A DNA stretch of 64,000 bases from JBALVT01 sp036960305. GTDB taxonomy: Bacteria; Pseudomonadota; Gammaproteobacteria; Pseudomonadales; Halieaceae. The notes under the pieces were generated by a model that did not search any database, was not told the origin of the DNA, and saw only the letters and a program-made list of their open reading frames with translations. Where the stretch lies: positions 8,758-72,757 of the forward strand of contig JBALWA010000019.1 of assembly GCA_036960305.1 (NCBI GenBank), in the 5' to 3' direction. Position numbers and translations under genes: made by a program. Positions 16,060 through 26,013 of the stretch are shown here, piece by piece; the stretch's first letter is position 1; each line of letters opens with the position of its first letter.

Positions 16060-18303
16060 TTACCTTGATGATGTCGCTTTTAGCTGTACATCCAAAAAGA
16101 ATGACCGTTTTTTTAGCTGGACTGTGAGCACCTCTAGCCACTGATCGTGGTTGACATTCCATATGCATTTGTAGAGCGGCCTGGATGGATCTCCACCACG
16201 GACCGAGCATTCGCTGGGCTGCCCGTATTTTGAGACTAGCTCATCAAAACGAATGTCAGGGCTAACGCTGGGATCGGAATCCATAAACGTCCACTTCACA
16301 AGACGTATTCGGTTATTTCCCTGCTTTTCCTCAGCAAACAAACTCGGCTGCATTGAGTAACTTAAATGTACCTCCGTTCGGCCCCGGCCTCGGAACTCGC
16401 TAACCTGAATATTTTCCTCAAGGAATCCATCACGGCTGGTATCAATTGAGGGGCCGCTAGGAAGAAATTTGTCCGAATCCGCGTTCAACAGAACCTCTGG
16501 CCCTGTCATGCCAAGCCGCATACCCCCGACATCAAAGGCTCCAAGATTGGGGTCACCTTTCTTCAAAGCTTCAGAATCATCCCAATTCAGTCTTCCGTAT
16601 GCCGGCGCTTCAGGAGTCTTGACTGCAATGGTTGCTCCATCGCGAACAGATATGCCCATTTTCTGCCTTGCTTCTTCAAGCGAATTGAGACGCGCCTTGA
16701 AATGTAATAGGGCCATACCATGGGCTGCGAAAGTTTCAAATAGGTAATCTTTTACAGATCCTCTATACCTGACTTCGGGTGTTTCATGAGCGCTCCGTCC
16801 CGGATCGGGCACCGCGGAGGCGTCAAAAAAAGTCCTCGAGAACTGAAGATGGCTAATAAGTGAGCAGCCCCAAGGCCCAATGTCATTTGAAAAACTCGAT
16901 ACCTCATGCCTCTGAGACTGCTTCCAAAGTTCGAGCGTCTTCTGGCAAGTTCGAATAGTTCCGGGGCCAGGTGGAATGGGCATCCCCTGAATATCTCGTA
17001 ACCAGTAAAGTTCTATCTCCCCTTGTTGTCCATTTTCTCCGCCTACCGTTGGAGGGCCAAGGCGCTGTATGTACGGGTCGACAAAGGATTGTGTGTCGAC
17101 TTCCGGATATACCTGTCCCTGGAGGGAGGACGTGACGAGCAGGTCCGTTTTCCATCCAGAATAATCGGCTGGCGCGAGGGTTCCATGAACAATATCTGCC
17201 TTGATTTGATTAGGCTTCTTTTCAAACCTCGCCTCAACGCTTGCAAAGTTTCCCCACGGGTAGTGCCTAATTTTGTCGATTCTAATTCTTGGATTTGCCT
17301 CGGATTTTTCAATCCGTCCAAGAGAAATGCCACGTACAGCATTCTGCCTAAACGCTGGATAACTAAGATTCAATTGGAGCGAGGGAACACGCGCAACAAT
17401 ATCGTGTACGCCTTCATAGGAAAATACTTCGTCCTCCATTTGACCCGTGTACTGTAATCTAGCAGATTCGTTATTCGCCACTACCCGGACCTGATCGTCT
17501 CCTTCCAAAAAAAGCGTAAATGGCTGACACCAGGTCATACCGGGCGGTTTTCCACTATAGGCATCATGCGCTATACCAAATGTAATCCATCCTCCCTCTT
17601 GCACACCCGCCGCGCTCCAGGCGAGGCACCGTAAACCACGGGACCGGACAGACGCGAACGTACCCTCCGATGAAATATATATAACGATGTAAGGATTGTC
17701 GGCTTGCATCAATATGGCCTTATATCCCCCAGCTAACGCATGCACAGCTTCGGGCGTGTCAAGGCTTATAATTGTAATGCCATTCAACATTGAATCTGTG
17801 TTGAGCTCAGCAGTGCTGTCATTAGCTCCGGGTGGAGGGGGCGTCAGATCGGCTGGATCTGCCTGAGGTATATCTGGGGGAGTCGTAACCGACCCCATGG
17901 GGGCTTCACCGGCCAAGACGAGTTCGATCTCTTTCAGTAATTTCTTAGACGGTGTTCCGGTTTCAGGTAAGTCCTCATCACTTTGAAAGTCCGTAATAGC
18001 CCGTGAAGTAGCCTCGGTTAACACCCCGTTGCCTGGCCCAGGGTCGTAACCAAGGTCATAGAGGCCTCGTTGCGTTCTCTTTATCAGTTCCTCACTACTT
18101 ACTTGAGCATGCGATGAGTTTTTTTCAGAAGGTGTCAAGACCTCATTGGGGCCTTCATCAACTTTTTTATCGGCTTTCTGATCCAGTACTTTTTTTGCCT
18201 CATCAAAAATGTCGCTTAAACTGATTGCCGATGCCGTTGAACTCGACACCAATGCAACTATGGTGCAAACAAAATAAATGGTAGGCAGAAAATGGAAACT
18301 CAT
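16060..18303 (-). CDS. Exported protein with N-terminal peptidoglycan-binding domain, unknown body
   Basis: The 747-residue product has a signal peptide (cleavage near STASA, about residue 26). One PG_binding_1-like domain at about 70-130 contains RTQRGLYDLGYDPGPGNGVL and ITDFQSDEDLPETGTPS. A Pro-rich linker (IPQADPADLTPPPPG) separates it from a ~600-residue body I do not recognise. The C-terminal part has LGMTGPEVLLNADSD and a YGQPSECS...LYKCIWN element, also found in variant form in the 1190-residue neighbour. The role is unknown; attachment to peptidoglycan in the periplasm is the reasonable inference. It begins 21 bp after the upstream gene's stop, so the pair is an operon. Confidence 0.75.
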   Translation of the reverse strand: MSFHFLPTIYFVCTIVALVSSSTASAISLSDIFDEAKKVLDQKADKKVDEGPNEVLTPSEKNSSHAQVSSEELIKRTQRGLYDLGYDPGPGNGVLTEATSRAITDFQSDEDLPETGTPSKKLLKEIELVLAGEAPMGSVTTPPDIPQADPADLTPPPPGANDSTAELNTDSMLNGITIISLDTPEAVHALAGGYKAILMQADNPYIVIYISSEGTFASVRSRGLRCLAWSAAGVQEGGWITFGIAHDAYSGKPPGMTWCQPFTLFLEGDDQVRVVANNESARLQYTGQMEDEVFSYEGVHDIVARVPSLQLNLSYPAFRQNAVRGISLGRIEKSEANPRIRIDKIRHYPWGNFASVEARFEKKPNQIKADIVHGTLAPADYSGWKTDLLVTSSLQGQVYPEVDTQSFVDPYIQRLGPPTVGGENGQQGEIELYWLRDIQGMPIPPGPGTIRTCQKTLELWKQSQRHEVSSFSNDIGPWGCSLISHLQFSRTFFDASAVPDPGRSAHETPEVRYRGSVKDYLFETFAAHGMALLHFKARLNSLEEARQKMGISVRDGATIAVKTPEAPAYGRLNWDDSEALKKGDPNLGAFDVGGMRLGMTGPEVLLNADSDKFLPSGPSIDTSRDGFLEENIQVSEFRGRGRTEVHLSYSMQPSLFAEEKQGNNRIRLVKWTFMDSDPSVSPDIRFDELVSKYGQPSECSVRGGDPSRPLYKCIWNVNHDQWLEVLTVQLKKRSFFLDVQLKATSSR

Positions 18304-18324
18304 CCGTCGCCCCTCCTGGTTAGC

Positions 18325-21300
18325 TTAGTCTCTGTGCAATCCCAAACTGTCTTCCCACGTACCTATCGGAATAGGACTCATAGAATTACCTACACTAACA
18401 TCGATTCCTTGTGTCTCGCCCACGAAAACTTTACTTCCATCGCTCAAAGATTCCAAACTGACGAGACGCGCCTTGATTTCCACAAACGCAGGAATCTTGG
18501 TAGATCCCCAATTTTTTTTCTCGTTCACTCTTTGAACAATAGCGCGCGCATCATCGGGCTCCATTGGCCAAAATGTAGGTAAAGTACCTTTAGATAAATC
18601 GATTCTTACAATTCCATTTAGTATAGGCCCCTCATGTGCGTGAAGTCTGACGCTGTCGCCTTTAACCTCGCGTTCATTCCATGTAATTGGAAAACCGGCA
18701 CGATCGAAATCGTATTGGCTCAATTTTGGCGTTAGCACCAAAATGGAATCTATTGGCAGGTCAGGAGCCAGATCAATCAATTGAGGCGCATAAATATCTG
18801 TGAAAGCCTTTTTTGCTCTAAGCCGTTCAAACTCGTTCGCCCCGGACCATGTTTTATCACTGGCTGTAAGGCCAACGAAGTTCTGATGTGCGAGCACAGT
18901 GTCATTACTCATCCCTATGGCGCCGCTTACTTCCCCGATCATCTTCGGATTATGTTTGAGAAGTAAAAGATTGATAATATCCGCGTCACCTCGCATTCTA
19001 TTGTACGAGCCGCCTTCCCTAAATTGTATTGCTCTCTCTAAACGAGCTGGATTTCGAACGACAGCCGTTGGGCCAGGGCTTTCACTTTGAGGCATTATAT
19101 TCTTTAGTGTTGTTGGCTGAACTGAGCCAGCCTCCCCAAGAGGTAATTCAGCCAGCATCTCAGTTAGCAGTGCGTCCTTATATAATTTTGCTGAAAGGGT
19201 TTGTGTATTGAGAGCGTATCCGGCTGGTCTATGCTGAGCTTTTGCTACAGGCTCAATTCCTGTCACTCGGTAGGTCCAGACGATTCGGACACTTCTGTAT
19301 TGGTCACTCTGGCCACGTACCACGGTTTCCGCTAGGGCGGGGCTTAACTGCCATATCTCGGGCAATATCGAGACATCGCGCTTCAAACTGACCGGGCGCT
19401 CGGCAACCCTGCTGTTCACACCCCAAGAACCTGTTTTCAGCATGTTGCCTCTCTTGCCAACGAGTGATACAGGAAGGCCGCCTAGTTCTGTGGAATATTT
19501 TCCCAACTTAACAGACTCAACAACGACCAGCTCTATAGGCAGATCGACGTCAACAACACTGAGTTGACCGGCATAACTACTCAGGAATTTTTCTTTGCTG
19601 TCACGCTCCTCAAAAACGTCATTACCCGTCCACTCGCAGTATACCAAAGCTGCTGTATCGCATCCTTTCATAAGCTGAGCGCGCTCGGCATCTGCTAGAT
19701 TTTCCGCGGCATACATCCGCGCTGCCCCATCCACCTTCAAAAGTGAAGGATCGCGCTGCAGTAGTAATAGATTGATCACGCGTGTGATTGCAGAGTTGCC
19801 ACCTAATTTGTCCGTTGCACTGCGATCTAATCGGACTATTAGTCGCCCATCCTTCATATCGGACCTCAGTGGTCGAATACCTGACGGGGGCTTGAATAGG
19901 TCGTTCTCAACTACCCTACTGCTCTCATTCGCAGCAGACAGGGCTGGACTAACTCCCTTATCGGCATATTCAGCAACCGCGGCGGCCCCCTTGCCCCAAT
20001 TGCAGGCGGACGCATTGTTGGAAACAGCACGCCCCAATCCCGAATAGGATGAAATTGGCTCAGCGATAAAGTCATCCGTTGCCCTTTGACCGATACAGAC
20101 GCAGCCGCCGCCCCGTGCCCAGGCCTCGTTTTCTTTACGGACCCCGAGTGATTTCATACACGAGTTCTCAAAGTACACGAGAAGTTTTTCGCGGCTCGCC
20201 GGACAAAGACTTCGATACTTTGACATATTGGACGCGGTGGGCTCACCCACCAAGCCTTTTGAATAGCCCTGCCCCATCTTCTTCGCGATGCAGTTACAGT
20301 CGAATAGCGCTCTGAAGGTATCTTCACCGGCACCACGGTTTGCTCCGTAGTTTTCGCATAAATGTAGCGCCTGCATTTCCATGCTTTGAACGTTGGATGT
20401 ACGCTCATTGATGTCAGGCAATACTACGAGTAAGTCACCGGTTATTTTGACAGTTCGGATTGGTGATCTCTTAATCTGAACTGAGAGCTCGCCAATGTTG
20501 CGGTCTGCATCTACGCCCCTCCATATGCAATGATTGAGTATAGGCCTGGCCCCGGGGCAATGGTCATATTCGCCGTATTGCTGCGCAATTCGTATTAGCT
20601 CTACTTCAGGCTCAACGGGTTTCTCTACGTGTTTTCCGTACTGAGTATAAACAACTTCAATTACCACCGTGTCATCATTGGGGCAACCCTTGATACTAGT
20701 AATAATTAGATAACTCTCCGGCTGTTTGAATGAATCTAATTTGATACGTGTGTAGCCACTCGCCGATGAGCCTTCGAGTTCAAAATCGCAGAATCCAGCG
20801 TTGCGCATCTTGTATCCACGAGTGTCTAATTTGGCTCTTGCATCCTTCATACTCATGCCTACTCGAATGCCTTCCGGCGCCAACAAGTGATCGATAAAGT
20901 CTTGCGAAGAGGGGGTCAAGGTTCCCGTAGGTACTAATTTCTTGGGAGTAGGTGCAGCTTTCTTGGAGGTAGATTCAAACTTCTTGGAAGGGGGAAGCGC
21001 GGCGGCGTCAGTCCTTGCAATTTCCGGAGGGTCGACTCCATGGGCAGACGCTCCTAGCCGGAGTGCAGCGACGGATTTTCTAATCAGTGCTACCAGTTCC
21101 TTTGTGGGAATACCGGTGACCGGCAACCCGTTGTCGCTCTCATAGTCTTCAATTGCCTGGGCCGTTAGTCCACTAAACACGCCACTGGTAGATCCCGTCT
21201 CATATCCCAGATTATGCAATCCCTGTTGAATTCGTTGCACCATTCGTTGATCATAATTTGACGGAGCAGAGTTCTCGGAGGAGTTCCACTCTGGATTGGT

Positions 21301-21837
21301 TTTGCTTTTCTCCGTCACCGTATCATTCGACTTAACCGATTCTTTACTACCAGCGTGTTCAACATTGTCCTTTTCAGAAGCTGTTGTAGACTGATTTTTC
21401 GGTGCGGATTTTGCGACGTCCTCTGGAGATGTTACCGCTTCTTCTGCAACTGTGAGGGCTGAGTATGTTTCCAGTGCCACCAAGAGGTCGCGGGAAGGTT
21501 GCCCCGTGCGAGCCATATTCATTCTGTCCTGGAAATCCTGTATGGCACTCTTGGTCTGGGGACCATAGACACCATCCACACTGACGGGATAACCAATTCT
21601 CTCGAGTTCATGCTGAGTGGATAGCACCAATGCTTTATACTCTGCCTGGTCTGCGAGCTCTTCGATTTCGGGCAAATCAATGGGCTCGCCACTACTGCTT
21701 TTACCAAGCACTTCAGCCGTCTTTTCTTTCGTTTTGTTCCACCAGTCTTTCAAGTCGGCATGTGCAGGTTGTACTGATGTTAAGCTCAACATGAATAAGT
21801 TTATTATTAACACACCGCCAAGTCGTTTTGTTTTCAC
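18325..21837 (-). CDS. Very large exported protein with two peptidoglycan-binding domains and an internal duplication
   Basis: GTG at 21837 has GAGG 8 nt upstream and gives a clean signal peptide (VKTKRLGGVLIINLFML, ending PAHA), so it is preferred over the longer frame from 21897. The product is 1170 residues. Two PG_binding_1-like domains occur: HELERIGYPVSVDGVYG...IQDFQDRMN, and IQQGLHNLGYETGSTSGVF...IEDYESDNG. A module with IRVGMSMKDARAKLD and YGEYDHCPG...NHCIWRG follows, shared with the neighbour. Two similar units come last (INLLLLQRDPSLLKV...YAGQLSVVDVDLPIE and INLLLLKHNPKMIGE...YAPQLIDLAPDLPID). The function is unknown; a peptidoglycan-anchored structural or effector-like role is inference. 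Confidence 0.75.
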   Translation of the reverse strand: MKTKRLGGVLIINLFMLSLTSVQPAHADLKDWWNKTKEKTAEVLGKSSSGEPIDLPEIEELADQAEYKALVLSTQHELERIGYPVSVDGVYGPQTKSAIQDFQDRMNMARTGQPSRDLLVALETYSALTVAEEAVTSPEDVAKSAPKNQSTTASEKDNVEHAGSKESVKSNDTVTEKSKTNPEWNSSENSAPSNYDQRMVQRIQQGLHNLGYETGSTSGVFSGLTAQAIEDYESDNGLPVTGIPTKELVALIRKSVAALRLGASAHGVDPPEIARTDAAALPPSKKFESTSKKAAPTPKKLVPTGTLTPSSQDFIDHLLAPEGIRVGMSMKDARAKLDTRGYKMRNAGFCDFELEGSSASGYTRIKLDSFKQPESYLIITSIKGCPNDDTVVIEVVYTQYGKHVEKPVEPEVELIRIAQQYGEYDHCPGARPILNHCIWRGVDADRNIGELSVQIKRSPIRTVKITGDLLVVLPDINERTSNVQSMEMQALHLCENYGANRGAGEDTFRALFDCNCIAKKMGQGYSKGLVGEPTASNMSKYRSLCPASREKLLVYFENSCMKSLGVRKENEAWARGGGCVCIGQRATDDFIAEPISSYSGLGRAVSNNASACNWGKGAAAVAEYADKGVSPALSAANESSRVVENDLFKPPSGIRPLRSDMKDGRLIVRLDRSATDKLGGNSAITRVINLLLLQRDPSLLKVDGAARMYAAENLADAERAQLMKGCDTAALVYCEWTGNDVFEERDSKEKFLSSYAGQLSVVDVDLPIELVVVESVKLGKYSTELGGLPVSLVGKRGNMLKTGSWGVNSRVAERPVSLKRDVSILPEIWQLSPALAETVVRGQSDQYRSVRIVWTYRVTGIEPVAKAQHRPAGYALNTQTLSAKLYKDALLTEMLAELPLGEAGSVQPTTLKNIMPQSESPGPTAVVRNPARLERAIQFREGGSYNRMRGDADIINLLLLKHNPKMIGEVSGAIGMSNDTVLAHQNFVGLTASDKTWSGANEFERLRAKKAFTDIYAPQLIDLAPDLPIDSILVLTPKLSQYDFDRAGFPITWNEREVKGDSVRLHAHEGPILNGIVRIDLSKGTLPTFWPMEPDDARAIVQRVNEKKNWGSTKIPAFVEIKARLVSLESLSDGSKVFVGETQGIDVSVGNSMSPIPIGTWEDSLGLHRD

Positions 21838-21897
21838 TAGTACGGCCTCAATGTAAATTTTAACTAATCGCCTACAGTAGGAATCTATCACCGCCAC

Positions 21898-23149
21898 TGT
21901 CAGCTCGCATCTGCTGTCCGTTTGCTATCAAAAGTGCCTTCCTTTTCCGCCACTTGCTGACCATACTCGAGGATCACAATATCGTTTCACTGTGCCCGCC
22001 TTCAGGTCGGCACAGGCTAAACCATACGCAATGGCGGTAGGACTCTATTTGTCTGATTAGCGCCAAATCTCTTTATGACGTTGTAATGAGCGCTGGTGAG
22101 TATTTCATGTGATGTACTCGCCGAGGTCCTTGTCGTTGAAGCACTGATTATCCCTATAGTCTCTAGAGTAGATATATAGACAATAAAACCAGTTCCGTAA
22201 AGCTCTGTGAGACTACAGAAATCTATCATCACGCCTACGCTTAGTGAATTGCCATATAGCCCACCAACAATCTCGGCATAGGTTCGGTCTCAACTTCCCT
22301 GCCCTACCCCATCAGAAAAAGCTCGTTACGTTTCTTCCAGTTACTGCTCGGTATTTGGTTAGACCATCCGACTCATAAGAGGATGCTCTAACGCCCAGAC
22401 ACCAGAACTGACTCTACTATCCTTATTAATCAGCAGGTTACATACAGTTTGAGCACCCGACTCTTGGAGAATCCGCCCAGCTTCAAACCTAGGATAAAAG
22501 GAAAAGTTCGGCAAAAGCCCGGCAGACTATTTCCAATAGTAGCGGTGTGTCAGGCGAGCTCTTGATTGAATTGCCTTTTACGACACGAATAGCGTTGGGA
22601 CACGACCAGACTGCCTAGTTACCAACAGTCAGTCGATAACGATCTCTCGAAAGGCCTAGAAACTCACACAAGTGACTTTGCCTTAACGTCCAGTTTTTTT
22701 CATTGGTTTGCAGGTAACAGTAGATTGCCAGGGCGTCACTATAAGGCGCTAGATCCCTTAATATTTCGCTGGACAGAATGACCCTCATAATTTCAGGCGG
22801 TATATTCAGCGCGTGAATGCCGTAATTGAGAATTTTCTCGGGGCTGACTCTTACGGGGTCCATGTATTATCCACGGCTTTCAGTAGATGGTGGTCGTCCA
22901 GGCAGACAGGTGTCCGAAGTGACCGATCCACTTGCGCACACGAAATGGCCGAGACCGTCCATTGCAGGAGATATTTGAGGGATACAGGGAGATAAGCTCC
23001 CCAAAGGTAATAGCCAAGGGCGAGGAAGGGGCCTCTAAACGCACGTTCAGCGTCTGTTTTTTCAATCGTTTCATTGCAACACTCCATTCAATAAGCACTG
23101 TCGTGCAGAAAGTGGTGTGTTGCCTCACAAGTCCCTGGCCATAAGGATT
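21898..23149. other. 1.25 kb gene-poor stretch beside tRNA-Val
   Basis: I find no gene I can name here. Only short frames occur, the best being the HTH-like one at 22615-22863. No integrase, transposase or obvious terminal repeats are seen. Base composition is AT-rich like the genes to its left. Position next to a tRNA 3' end suggests decayed island DNA. Confidence 0.5.
22615..22863 (-). CDS. Possible truncated winged-helix/HTH protein (82 aa)
   Basis: The frame encodes PPEIMRVILSSEILRDLAP followed by ALAIYCYLQTNEKNWTLR and LCEFLGLSRDRYRLTV, then a stop. A short helix, YLxxNxxxWTL and LGLSRDRYR resemble the recognition part of winged-helix domains in plasmid and phage replication or conjugation regulators. 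The usual second half is missing and the ribosome site is poor, so it is either a remnant or a chance frame. Confidence 0.3.
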   Translation of the reverse strand: MDPVRVSPEKILNYGIHALNIPPEIMRVILSSEILRDLAPYSDALAIYCYLQTNEKNWTLRQSHLCEFLGLSRDRYRLTVGN

Positions 23150-23226
<77 letters not shown>

Positions 23227-23238
23227 AGAAGGCTGCGC

Positions 23239-23267
23239 ATTATAGGCAGATGTGGGCCTTTGCTCAA
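23239..23267 (-). promoter_or_regulatory. Sigma-70 promoter of tRNA-Val
   Basis: On the minus strand TTGAGC (23267-23262) and TATAAT (23244-23239) are separated by 17 bp, with the tRNA starting 12 nt later. The GC-rich discriminator (GCGCAGCC) is typical of stringently controlled stable-RNA promoters. Confidence 0.85.
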
Positions 23268-23348
23268 CTCCCCTAAGGGAATAATTTGGCGCTGAAGAGC
23301 TCGATTGCGGAAAAATGACCGCCTCCAGGCCAAAACAGCCGTTTTTCG

Positions 23349-25037
23349 TTAGCGACGCAGCAGCGGAGAGGGAAAATAGCCACGACACTGACGTGATACT
23401 TCGTCCGCTGACGCTTTGTCGCCCAGAGAGGTATGGGATTCAAACAGCAGGTTACAGGCTCCTTTCTGGTAGGGGATCTCGCTTCGGGTTCGGTTTGCGA
23501 ACGCTATAGCTTCCGCGTGCTTGCCCTTGGAAACGCTTATCACGGCCTGCGCCAGGTTCCGATAGGCGGTGTCTGGGCCGGCCTGGTACTTTCTGGGCTG
23601 TCGCGCGGTTGTCCGCTCCAGCAGAAAAGACACCGAGTCCTGGTGAATAAGTCTCCAGTTGCCTGTTTTAATCAATTCGTCACCACGGTTCCCACCGCCG
23701 TAGGAGAGCAGGGGCCAGAGAAAATAGTCTGCTTGTGATTGCTCCAGCTGGGAAATCCAGCCCGGCCGGGAAGTCAGCAAGCCGACGTAATCCAGATAGG
23801 TCCTGTCGTCGTAAATTGTATCTGCGCGGCCGTCGATAAAGACCTTGAGCGCACCGTCTGTCCGCCAATGAATATAGCCTCCCCAGTTATACAGTGCGTA
23901 AACATTGCCCTTCATCTTGTTAGCCTGCATAAAATCCAGGGTATCAATGGGGTAGCTGTATTCGGCCGTAAGGTAATGGTAGGCGGGCCCCGCCGCCAAG
24001 GGGTAGGGCGCCAGTTTCAAGACAGCAAGCAACACGGCGACAAGGCCGAGGCCCAGCTGCAATCGTTGGTCCTTTAGCTTCTGTAAGCCGAAGGCTACCA
24101 GCGGTGCTGACATCACGGCAAAGGAAATGGCGAACAGTGGAATAAAGCGCCGACTGGTCACAGCCATTGCCAGGGTCAGACCCGACAGCACCAGACCTTC
24201 CCAGGGCACCCCCACACTACGACGAACGGCGGGTATCAGATAAGCCAGAGCGACCACAGGCGCCGCATATAACATCCAGAAAAAGTACGGCGACTGAATA
24301 CCGCCTTTCCTGAAGGGTGACAACCACTCTCCGAGACTGCGGAAGGGGGATTCGGCATCAAACGCATAGGTCAGGGGAAAATACAGGCTCTGTAGACCCG
24401 ACGGGTTTAACAAGCAGGCGACCAGGCAAATCAAACCAATGCCGACAGCGCCCTTGATCGCATCCAGTTCCAGGTTGCGCCAGGGAAAGAGCAGTATGCC
24501 CAGCGCCATCAAACCAAAGAAAAATCCGCCGTGCAGGTTGGCCCACAGAACAAATAACAGGGCCAACTTCCAGGTTCTCGTACGCCGATTCAACAGCGCC
24601 AGCAGCAGGACAACGAACAACAACAAACTGTACAGGTGAGGACGAACATCGATAAACGGTGCGGCCACAATCACGGCAAAAGAGGCGCAAAGAAAAGCCG
24701 CGATATTACTTTCTGTCTCACGTCTCAGCACATACTGCAGGGTGCAAAATGTGAGTAGGACAAGAAGCCACTTCCAGTAAACCAGCGACTCCACACTCCA
24801 CAACGAAGCCCAACCGTAATACACGATATCGGCCAGCCATTCGTGGTTACGCCAGGTATGCCCCGCCGCCGTGAAGGACCAGTCGTCCACCATCCACAGA
24901 GTACCTGTTTGCAGGATTTCACGCCCGGCGGCGAGATGCCACCACAGATCCGACCCCTGCATCTCCGTATAGCCGAAAGAAAGAAACAGTATGCCCCCCG
25001 CCAAAAGCCAACCAAGCCGGCTACTGCTAGTCATCAT
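23349..25037 (-). CDS. Polytopic membrane protein, GT-C-like
   Basis: From ATG 25037 the product has 562 residues and about ten hydrophobic helices. Early loops carry acidic and aromatic residues (EMQGSDLWWHLAAGREIL, DDWSFTAAGHTWRNHEWL), as in lipid-linked-sugar GT-C glycosyltransferases. A soluble C-terminal region (VFIDGRADTIYDDRTYLDYV, later a TPR-like tail) follows. The start overlaps the end of the GT2 gene by 11 bp (ATGATGACTAG), so translation is coupled to it. With the GtrB-like and GtrA-like genes upstream, it plausibly transfers or polymerises a polyprenyl-phosphate-linked sugar. I cannot name a family with certainty. Confidence 0.7.
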   Translation of the reverse strand: MMTSSSRLGWLLAGGILFLSFGYTEMQGSDLWWHLAAGREILQTGTLWMVDDWSFTAAGHTWRNHEWLADIVYYGWASLWSVESLVYWKWLLVLLTFCTLQYVLRRETESNIAAFLCASFAVIVAAPFIDVRPHLYSLLLFVVLLLALLNRRTRTWKLALLFVLWANLHGGFFFGLMALGILLFPWRNLELDAIKGAVGIGLICLVACLLNPSGLQSLYFPLTYAFDAESPFRSLGEWLSPFRKGGIQSPYFFWMLYAAPVVALAYLIPAVRRSVGVPWEGLVLSGLTLAMAVTSRRFIPLFAISFAVMSAPLVAFGLQKLKDQRLQLGLGLVAVLLAVLKLAPYPLAAGPAYHYLTAEYSYPIDTLDFMQANKMKGNVYALYNWGGYIHWRTDGALKVFIDGRADTIYDDRTYLDYVGLLTSRPGWISQLEQSQADYFLWPLLSYGGGNRGDELIKTGNWRLIHQDSVSFLLERTTARQPRKYQAGPDTAYRNLAQAVISVSKGKHAEAIAFANRTRSEIPYQKGACNLLFESHTSLGDKASADEVSRQCRGYFPSPLLRR

Positions 25038-25986
25038 TGGCAGCAGGCATACTCTTGGAGGCCGGGTGGTAGCCTTTAACAAAGTACAGGGCCCTGCCCT
25101 TACTTTCGTTATAGGTCCGTGCAAGATACTCGCCGATAATTCCCAGACAGATCAACTGAACCCCACCCAGAAACAACACCACCAATATCAATGACGGATA
25201 GCCGGGAACCGGATTGCCAAACACCAGCGTACGCCAAAGAAAATACAGACCGTAAAGGAAGGCGATGCCGGATGTTGCGATACCCAGATAGGTGGACAGC
25301 TTTAGCGGGACATCAGAAAAAGATGTGATCCCTTCAAGGGCAAAATTCCACAGCTTCCAGTAATTCCATTTGGTGGTCCCCGCCGCTCGCGCCTTGCGCT
25401 CGTACAAAATTTCCTTGTGAGGAAAGCCTATCCAGGCGTAAAGCCCCTTCATATAGCGGTGGGTTTCCGTTAACGACACCAGTGCCTCCACCGCCCGTCG
25501 ACTCAGCAGACGAAAGTCTCCGGTATCGCGCGGGATTTCCACATCACTCAAGCGATTAATCACCCGGTAAAAGCATTTCGCGGTGGCTGTTTTTAGCCAG
25601 GTCTCGCCCTCGCGCTGGGATCTGCGCCCATAGACCACGTCATAGCCGTTGCGCCACTCGCGGAGAAACTCATGGATAAGTTCTGGTGGATCCTGAAGAT
25701 CGGCATCTATGATAACCACCGCATCGCCGCTGCAATAATCCAGCCCGGCCGATATCGCCACCTCTTTGCCGAAGTTTCGGCTCAGCTCAATAATCGAGAC
25801 CGCGTCCAGTTGGTCGCGCAGCGCATGTAACACGTCAATCGTGCCATCGCTGCTGCCGTCATCAATATAGATGATTTCAAAATCCATACCGGTCTCTGCC
25901 ATCACGTCCAGCAGGGTGCTGTGAAATGCTGGCAGCACCGATGCTTCGTTATAGGCGGGAACAATAATTGACAATAACTCAGACAC
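25027..25986 (-). CDS. GT2 polyprenyl-phosphate glycosyltransferase (GtrB/DPM1-like)
   Basis: The 319-residue product shows the GT2 nucleotide-sugar fold: LSIIVPAYNEASVLPAF, IIYIDDGSSDGT, the IIDADLQDPPELI metal-binding DxD region and RDTGDFRLLSRRAV. Two C-terminal transmembrane helices (about 232-255 and 268-292) follow, as in bactoprenol glucosyltransferases. It loads a sugar onto undecaprenyl phosphate on the cytoplasmic face of the inner membrane. A GtrA-like flippase is encoded just upstream and a GT-C-like protein overlaps downstream, the standard three-part system for modifying surface glycans or proteins. Confidence 0.92.
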   Translation of the reverse strand: MSELLSIIVPAYNEASVLPAFHSTLLDVMAETGMDFEIIYIDDGSSDGTIDVLHALRDQLDAVSIIELSRNFGKEVAISAGLDYCSGDAVVIIDADLQDPPELIHEFLREWRNGYDVVYGRRSQREGETWLKTATAKCFYRVINRLSDVEIPRDTGDFRLLSRRAVEALVSLTETHRYMKGLYAWIGFPHKEILYERKARAAGTTKWNYWKLWNFALEGITSFSDVPLKLSTYLGIATSGIAFLYGLYFLWRTLVFGNPVPGYPSLILVVLFLGGVQLICLGIIGEYLARTYNESKGRALYFVKGYHPASKSMPAANDD

Positions 25987-26013
25987 TTTAATATCCGTAT
26001 GGCAGCGAGAAAC

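Noticed and set aside
22017..22232. Minus-strand 71-residue frame with a faint resemblance to antiporter helices (TELYGTGFIVYI)
   Set aside because: No start signal, no adjacent matching sequence and too little similarity to support a family.
22330..22400. tRNA-like stretch left of the gene-poor region
   Set aside because: No consistent cloverleaf pairing could be drawn; only short GC-poor matches.
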